DNA of 27,155 bases from Candidatus Aminicenans sakinawicola JGI OTU-1 (GTDB taxonomy: Bacteria > Acidobacteriota > Aminicenantia > Aminicenantales > Aminicenantaceae). This document shows, in pieces, positions 22,364 through 27,155 of the stretch (the first letter of the stretch is position 1; each line of letters starts with the position of its first letter). A program made the translations under genes and the position numbers. The notes below the pieces were generated by a model. The model was given only the letters and a program-made list of their open reading frames with translations, had not been told where the DNA came from and made no database searches. The stretch covers positions 1 to 27,155 of the forward strand of contig AWNV01000026.1 in NCBI GenBank assembly GCA_000493965.1, written 5' to 3'.

Positions 22364-23307
22364 TGAAAAGAAAAATTGCACTTATTGCATTTGGCGGGAA
22401 TGCCATCCTTCCTAATAATAAGAAGGGACTGCAGAAAGAACAGATGAAGGAAGCTCGAAAAGCAGCCAGCCTCATGATTGATGTGGTGAAAAAAGGGTTC
22501 GAACTAATAATAGTTCACGGTAATGGCCCTCAAGTAGGCAACCTCTTGATTCAAATGGAAGAGGCTGTTAACAAGGTCCCACCATTTTCTGTGGAAGTCT
22601 GTGATGCAATGACAGAAGGAAGCATGGGCTACATGATTGAGAAAGCCTTGATCAATGAATTAAGGAAAAATTCTTTGGACAAAGAAGTGGTTACACTAAT
22701 CACCCAGGTCATCGTGGATAAACACGACAAGGCTTTTGACAATCCTACGAAGCCTGTCGGCCCTTTTTACTCCAAATACAGGGCCCAGATGCTTGCACGC
22801 GAAAAAAAATGGACCATGAAAGAAGATGCGGGCCGAGGCTACCGCAAAGTTGTCCCATCTCCAAATCCAATAGATATAGTTCCCAAAAGGGTGGTGAAAG
22901 AGCTGGTCAATTCAGGGAAAATCGTTATTGTAGCTGGAGGAGGAGGTATTCCTGTTGTAATAAACGGTAGAGGACTTTTTGAAGGAGTGGAAGCTGTTAT
23001 CGACAAGGATTATGCTGCAAGCCTGATTGCTCGAGAAGTCAATGTTGATCTTTTTATAATCTTGACAAATGTCGCTCGTGTCTGCTTAAACTTTGGGAAA
23101 CCAGATGAAACTACGATCCATGAAATGACAGTTGGTGAAGCCCAAAAATATCTTTCCCAGGGGCAATTTCCACCAGGCTCGATGGAGCCTAAAATCAAAG
23201 CAGCAATTGAATATATTAAACACGGGGGAAAGGAAGTATTGATCACTTCAGCAGGACACCTCAGAGCTTCTTTAATCAACCGTTCAGGGACGAAGATAAA
23301 ACCATAA
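22363..23307 (+). CDS. arcC: Carbamate kinase
   Basis: The 314-residue product has a normal length. ALIAFGGNAI at 6-15, IIVHGNGPQVGNLLIQME, CDAMTEGSMGYMIE, VAGGGGIPVV, DKDYAASLIA, LTNVARV and QFPPGSMEPKIKAAIEYI are all family marks. The enzyme transfers phosphate from carbamoyl phosphate to ADP, yielding ATP, ammonia and CO2. The start overlaps the GTPase stop, and ornithine carbamoyltransferase follows 9 bases later, the standard partner that supplies carbamoyl phosphate. Confidence 0.96.
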   Translation: MKRKIALIAFGGNAILPNNKKGLQKEQMKEARKAASLMIDVVKKGFELIIVHGNGPQVGNLLIQMEEAVNKVPPFSVEVCDAMTEGSMGYMIEKALINELRKNSLDKEVVTLITQVIVDKHDKAFDNPTKPVGPFYSKYRAQMLAREKKWTMKEDAGRGYRKVVPSPNPIDIVPKRVVKELVNSGKIVIVAGGGGIPVVINGRGLFEGVEAVIDKDYAASLIAREVNVDLFIILTNVARVCLNFGKPDETTIHEMTVGEAQKYLSQGQFPPGSMEPKIKAAIEYIKHGGKEVLITSAGHLRASLINRSGTKIKP

Positions 23308-23316
23308 CATTAGAAG

Positions 23317-24252
23317 ATGAAAATGTTGAAAGATTTTCTGTCAATCAAAGATCTAACAATTGACCAGTTCAGCCAGATTTTAGATTTAACCAAGAAAATT
23401 AAAAGTAAACCCAGGAGCTACCAAAATAAACTTAAAAATAAAATCCTGGCGATGATATTCCAAAAGCCTTCGTTGAGAACTAGAGTAACATTCGAAGTAG
23501 GAATGCTTCAACTTGGAGGAGAAGCTATATATTTAGGACCAACAGATATTCAACTTGGAACACGGGAGACTGCATACGACGTCGGAAAAAATCTGGAACG
23601 CTGGGTGGATGGTATCATGATAAGAACCTTTGCCCATCAGAATGTTATTGATCTTGGCCAGACTGCAAAAATTCCTGTAATTAACGCTCTGACTGACCTT
23701 CTTCATCCCTGCCAGGCTATGGCTGATTTTTTCACCTTATATGAAAAGCTGAGGGGGCGGAGGGATTTTAAACTTGCCTATATCGGAGATGGAAATAATG
23801 TCTGCCACAGTCTTCTTTTTGCAAATGCTAAAACGGGAAGCACAATGATCGTAGGAACCCCTCCCGGATATGAACCGGACCCTGAAATTGTTAAACAGGC
23901 AGAAGAAGAAGGGAAAATATCGGGAAGCAAAGTTTTCTTCACAAACGACCCTTCAGAAGCTGTTCATGGGGCGGACGCTGTGTATACTGATGTCTGGGCT
24001 TCCATGGGACAGGAACAGGAAAAGGAAGAGAGACTCAAAATTTTTTCCCCTTACCAGGTCAATAGTGAACTCATGTCTAAAGCCAAACAAGGGGCTCTTT
24101 TTATGCACTGCCTTCCTGCCCACAGGGGGGAAGAGGTTACTGATGAGGTGATTGATTCCGAGCATTCAGTTGTCTTTGATCAGGCTGAAAACAGGCTGCA
24201 TATTCAAAAAACAATCATGTTATTATTACTGAAGAATAAAAATGAAGAATGA
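23317..24252 (+). CDS. argF: Ornithine carbamoyltransferase
   Basis: The product is 311 residues. The carbamoyl phosphate motif KPSLRTR is at 50-56 (Ser52, Arg54, Thr55, Arg56). HPCQ is at 130-133, the ornithine-binding DVWASMG at 225-231, and HCLPAHRGEE at 264-273. These residues favour ornithine over N-acetylornithine or the YgeW-type substrates. In this setting the reverse, phosphorolytic direction (citrulline to ornithine plus carbamoyl phosphate) is likely, so arcB would suit as well; direction is inferred from the adjacent carbamate kinase. An 11-base overlap joins it to the next gene. Confidence 0.93.
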   Translation: MKMLKDFLSIKDLTIDQFSQILDLTKKIKSKPRSYQNKLKNKILAMIFQKPSLRTRVTFEVGMLQLGGEAIYLGPTDIQLGTRETAYDVGKNLERWVDGIMIRTFAHQNVIDLGQTAKIPVINALTDLLHPCQAMADFFTLYEKLRGRRDFKLAYIGDGNNVCHSLLFANAKTGSTMIVGTPPGYEPDPEIVKQAEEEGKISGSKVFFTNDPSEAVHGADAVYTDVWASMGQEQEKEERLKIFSPYQVNSELMSKAKQGALFMHCLPAHRGEEVTDEVIDSEHSVVFDQAENRLHIQKTIMLLLLKNKNEE

Positions 24253-26326
24253 GAATAAATACGTAGAGATCACTGAAGAAGATTTATCGTTCATAGAGGG
24301 AAAACTCTCTCAAAGCAGCATTTGCCAGACTCTTCATAACCTGGCAAGAAAAATAGCATTTGAAAAAAATGCCAGTCAATTAAATCAAGAAGTCAAAAAA
24401 TATAATCCCGATTGTAAGTACGAAGTCGGAGACCTCATTTACAAAGAATATGACGAAGTCCTGATGGTAAACAGTAAGACTCACGAAGATTTTAAGGGAG
24501 CTATTGTCCTTGGGGTTATCAATAAAACCGTTTATGAGGACTTCAATTGTGAAATGCTTGAAGTTGATTATACCGGAGGAGGCATATTCAGGAAATATAT
24601 AGACTATATGAAGAAGACCAAAACACAAGTACTTCTTCCTAGTAATTTCGAGAAAAAATCTCTGACTTCTGAGATTTTAAAAAAAGAGGAAGATCCAAGG
24701 CTCAAAGAACTTCCGATGACGGAAAAAGATTTGAAGACCCTGGAGAAAAATTTAAAAACCGTTCTTTCTAAATTACCAAAATATTTCAATTGGAATGATT
24801 ACTGGCAGTTAACAAAGAAACAAGTAAAAATTCCAGAAAGCAAGATAAAGAAAATTGAAAAATATTTTCACGAGTCAAAACAAGCTGTCTCAACAATGGA
24901 TCTAGTTACAAAGTTTTTCGAATTGCAGCCATCAAGCGAGATGTTTGATGTTTATTGTCTCAGCCTGAATTATATCTTAGAAAAAAAATACAAGAAAAAA
25001 TTTATTTTTGTCTCCCACGACAACTGGGGACACTGGTTCCTGAAAGATATACTTGATTCTTACCTTGAGAATCTGCCTCTAATTAGGCCAAAAGTTGCCC
25101 TTCCTACTTTTGATGAAGAAAACATAGAGGAAGCAACTCAATTACAGAATTTTCCCCTCAAAATCTATCTTGCCTGGAGAGAAATTCTCTCTGGAGGAGT
25201 AAGAATCCCAAAAGACCTCAACAAAGAGTTATCCCTGACAAGACGATATATTTTCACTGATGCAGACAAAAACAAAGATTATACGGTTTACTATTACCCA
25301 TCTCTATGCATCTTCCTGGGACTAAAAGAATTTTATGAGGAAAATAACGTTTCTCAAGGAGCAAGCCTTACGTTAGAGAAGAAAGATACTTCTCATTTCA
25401 GGTTCGGGCTGAAAATGTCAAAGAAGAAACTTTCTGTCTCAAAATTATCTTATGACTATAAAGAAGATAAGTTCTCAGAGGGCGAACAGGAAATATCCAC
25501 ATTCTCCCTTCCTAATAAAATCATATATCTGGAAACAGAAACTTTACATAAGCTTTTTTCACTTTACAGCCAGAGAGATGATCTTGATCTTCGCGAACTC
25601 ATGATTCTTATTTTCAAGAATTTTGGTTTAGGAATCAAAAATTTATCGCTTCATTACCAAAGAGCGTTTCATCTTGTCGATATGCTCAAACATACTACCC
25701 TGGAAGACGTCGAATATACGCTGCTTTCTTCCCCGGAATTTGTCAGGTCAGAGAAAAATCCAGGCATCTTTTTCTACCAGGAAAAAATTAAAACCGAAGA
25801 AGAGATAAAGTCTGAAAAGCCTGTTGAAATTACTCCGGAACTCACGCAAGAAGAGGATGTTGAAAGAGATGACGAAGAGATGCTACCTGAAATAGGTACA
25901 GTGGGCGAAATTCAGCCTCCTGAACCTGTGGAGGAACCAGAGGTTGAAATTCCCGTTGAGCCTACCGTAAAACCAGCTGTAGAAATTAAAAAAGAAAAAG
26001 AGGCACCAAGGCTGGGAAAAGAAAAGCCTCCCAAGAAGAAAAGGTATAAGATAAAAACAGAGGGAGAAAAGGACCTCCGCCGAAGAAAAGGAGAGAAAAA
26101 ATATATAGAGGAGAGAATCGTATTTGAAGAGTCAGAACAAGAAGCTTTTTTTGCTCTTAAAACAAAAGAAAAAGAAGTGACCGAAGAAAAAATTGAAATT
26201 CCCAAAAAAGAAAAGAAAAAAGAGCTTAAACCTCCAGTCTCTGCAGAATCGATATCAGGGATGTTTGGCGAAAAGCTAAAATCAGCCTTGGGTAAAACAA
26301 AAAAAGAGAAAAAAGTTAAGAAATAA
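24242..26326 (+). CDS. Unrecognised 694-residue multidomain protein with charged tail
   Basis: I do not recognise a named family. No signal peptide or membrane helix is visible, so it is probably cytoplasmic. Residues about 1-60 are helical (EITEEDLSFIEGKLSQSS). Residues about 60-135 look like a small beta-barrel (KYEVGDLIYK, then IVLGVINKT and LEVDYTGGGIFRKYI), reminiscent of SH3-like or KOW-like folds. Residues about 185-290 are helical with a Trp-rich piece (FVSHDNWGHWFLKDIL). Residues about 345-525 are mixed beta/alpha. Residues about 530-694 are low-complexity: acidic Pro/Glu first, then strongly basic Lys/Arg. The design suggests nucleic acid or ribosome contact, which is inference. It is translationally coupled to OTC. 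Confidence 0.85.
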   Translation: MKNENKYVEITEEDLSFIEGKLSQSSICQTLHNLARKIAFEKNASQLNQEVKKYNPDCKYEVGDLIYKEYDEVLMVNSKTHEDFKGAIVLGVINKTVYEDFNCEMLEVDYTGGGIFRKYIDYMKKTKTQVLLPSNFEKKSLTSEILKKEEDPRLKELPMTEKDLKTLEKNLKTVLSKLPKYFNWNDYWQLTKKQVKIPESKIKKIEKYFHESKQAVSTMDLVTKFFELQPSSEMFDVYCLSLNYILEKKYKKKFIFVSHDNWGHWFLKDILDSYLENLPLIRPKVALPTFDEENIEEATQLQNFPLKIYLAWREILSGGVRIPKDLNKELSLTRRYIFTDADKNKDYTVYYYPSLCIFLGLKEFYEENNVSQGASLTLEKKDTSHFRFGLKMSKKKLSVSKLSYDYKEDKFSEGEQEISTFSLPNKIIYLETETLHKLFSLYSQRDDLDLRELMILIFKNFGLGIKNLSLHYQRAFHLVDMLKHTTLEDVEYTLLSSPEFVRSEKNPGIFFYQEKIKTEEEIKSEKPVEITPELTQEEDVERDDEEMLPEIGTVGEIQPPEPVEEPEVEIPVEPTVKPAVEIKKEKEAPRLGKEKPPKKKRYKIKTEGEKDLRRRKGEKKYIEERIVFEESEQEAFFALKTKEKEVTEEKIEIPKKEKKKELKPPVSAESISGMFGEKLKSALGKTKKEKKVKK

Positions 26327-26356
26327 ATTCATCTGGATCGTTCACGAGTTGAAATT

Positions 26357-26377
26357 GTCGTATATGCAGAGTACGAC
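26357..26377. repeat. Small hairpin after the 694-residue protein gene
   Basis: GTCGTA (26357-26362) and TACGAC (26372-26377) are perfect inverse complements around a 9-base loop. No T-run follows on either strand. Confidence 0.4.
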
Positions 26378-26384
26378 TGTAATC

Positions 26385-26415
26385 ATATATCAAAGCCAGA
26401 GCAGCTTTGACATAT
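26385..26415. repeat. Second hairpin before the ornithine cyclodeaminase gene
   Basis: TCAAAGC (26390-26396) pairs perfectly with GCTTTGA (26404-26410) around a 7-base loop. The stem extends by four more pairs (ATAT/ATAT) past one mismatch. No T-run follows, so it is not a standard terminator. It may be a processing site or mRNA stability element separating the two genes. The rest of the 128-base gap shows no gene or clear promoter. Confidence 0.45.
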
Positions 26416-26454
26416 TAGCCATATAAAAATGAATCCCTTAAGAGCTGCAAGATT

Positions 26455-27155
26455 ATGAAACTTAAAATCATTTCACAAAGCGATGTTAAGCAATCTGTAA
26501 ACATGGCTCAGGCTATCGACGCTGTAAAACAAGCTTATGTACAGATGTCCCAGGAAAAAGCTGTTGTTCCACAGCGAATTCAAGTTCTGGTAAAAAAGCA
26601 GGAAGGAATAACCTTTTTTATGCCTGCCTATTTGGCTGCAAACGATTCTCTCGGAGTTAAAATTGTATCGGTTTTCCCGGAAAACCTTAAATGCTGTCTG
26701 CCAACCGTCAATGCAGTATTTATTGTAATTAATGCGAAGACAGGCAGGGCTGAAGCCATTATAGATGGTAATTATTTAACCGCTCTGCGTACAGGTGCTG
26801 CATCAGGAGTAGCTACTGACTTACTAGCCCGAAAGAACTCCCGGGTCGCAGCTATCTTTGGTGCAGGCATCCAGGGCAGAACTCAGTTAGAGGCTGTTTG
26901 TACAGTCAGATATATAGAGAAAGCCTGGATCTATGACAGGGAAATAGAATCAGCAAAAAATTATGTCAAAGAATTGAAAAGCAGGGGGAAACCTTTCCCA
27001 CACGAACTTTTTGTGGCCCGATCCCCTGCTCAGGCAGTCAAGGATGCAGATATTATTTGTACAGCAACAACTTCCTTCAGTCCTGTCTTCGAAGATACTG
27101 ACTTAAAAGATGGAGTCCATATCAACGGAATCGGTTCTTACACCCCTGAAATGCA
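26455..27155 (+). CDS. Ornithine cyclodeaminase/mu-crystallin family protein (3' end outside window)
   Basis: There are 233 residues from the ATG at 26455 to the window edge. The N-terminal half has MAQAIDAVKQAY, PQRIQV, FFMPAYLA and GVKIVSVFPEN. LTALRTGAASGVATDLLAR at 108-126 is the family signature, and the NAD loop GAGIQGR is at 136-142. Later pieces are DADIICTATTS and HINGIGSYTPEM. The family contains ornithine cyclodeaminase (ornithine to proline plus ammonia), archaeal alanine dehydrogenase and ketimine reductases; the neighbours OTC and carbamate kinase favour ornithine. No strong ribosome binding site is seen. Confidence 0.9.
   Translation, partial: MKLKIISQSDVKQSVNMAQAIDAVKQAYVQMSQEKAVVPQRIQVLVKKQEGITFFMPAYLAANDSLGVKIVSVFPENLKCCLPTVNAVFIVINAKTGRAEAIIDGNYLTALRTGAASGVATDLLARKNSRVAAIFGAGIQGRTQLEAVCTVRYIEKAWIYDREIESAKNYVKELKSRGKPFPHELFVARSPAQAVKDADIICTATTSFSPVFEDTDLKDGVHINGIGSYTPEM

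Noticed and set aside
1..27155. CRISPR arrays, insertion sequences, phage genes or attachment sites
   Set aside because: No regularly spaced repeats, transposase or integrase motifs, or tRNA-end duplications were seen; the tRNA-Val 3' end has no obvious second copy nearby.

Overview
The window reads as a chromosomal housekeeping stretch from an uncultured-style, probably anaerobic, diderm bacterium with roughly 40% GC by eye. LpxD (lipid A synthesis) argues for an outer membrane with LPS. A split Fo cluster, a c-subunit carrying a Na+-type ion site, and carbamate kinase next to ornithine carbamoyltransferase fit an anaerobic fermenter. I cannot assign the phylum from sequence alone; an Aminicenantes-like or related candidate lineage is a guess.

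Layout. (1) 1-204 (+): tail of a mannose-1-phosphate guanylyltransferase. (2) 292-4025 (+): atpZ, atpI, atpB and atpE (Fo parts only, with no atpF and no F1 genes), then a YihY/BrkB-type membrane protein and lpxD. (3) 20765-4031 (-): tRNA-Val(GAC), a terminator-like hairpin, then a nearly gapless 18-gene array: thrS, infC, rpmI, rplT, pheS, pheT, a ZapB-like gene, zapA, an RNA-sized gap, rny, ymdB, xseA, xseB, ispA, dxs, tlyA, nadK, trxA, trxB. It meets lpxD tail to tail with only 5 bases between the stops. (4) 21059-27155 (+): a COG2403-type (cyclic 2,3-diphosphoglycerate synthetase-like) GTPase, carbamate kinase, ornithine carbamoyltransferase, a 694-residue protein I do not recognise, and the first part of an ornithine cyclodeaminase family gene.

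How the genes work together. Region 3 joins translation (ThrRS, IF3, L35, L20, PheRS), division (ZapA and a ZapB-like coil), RNA decay (RNase Y), DNA repair (exonuclease VII), isoprenoid precursors (DXS and a prenyl synthase) and redox/NADP supply (NadK, TrxA, TrxB). Region 4 could take citrulline to ornithine plus carbamoyl phosphate, make ATP from carbamoyl phosphate, and turn ornithine into proline. An arginine deiminase is not in view.

Most notable. Two essential genes of the minus array, rny and pheT, are each broken by exactly one extra base in a homopolymer (G8 and A9), either from sequencing or assembly error or from slippage. ThrRS lacks its TGS domain and PheT lacks its EMAP-like tRNA-binding domain. 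infC appears to start at AUC. The ATP synthase c-subunit carries the Q...ET...Y Na+ signature. The GTPase, arcC, OTC and 694-residue-protein cluster is the best candidate here for undescribed biology.
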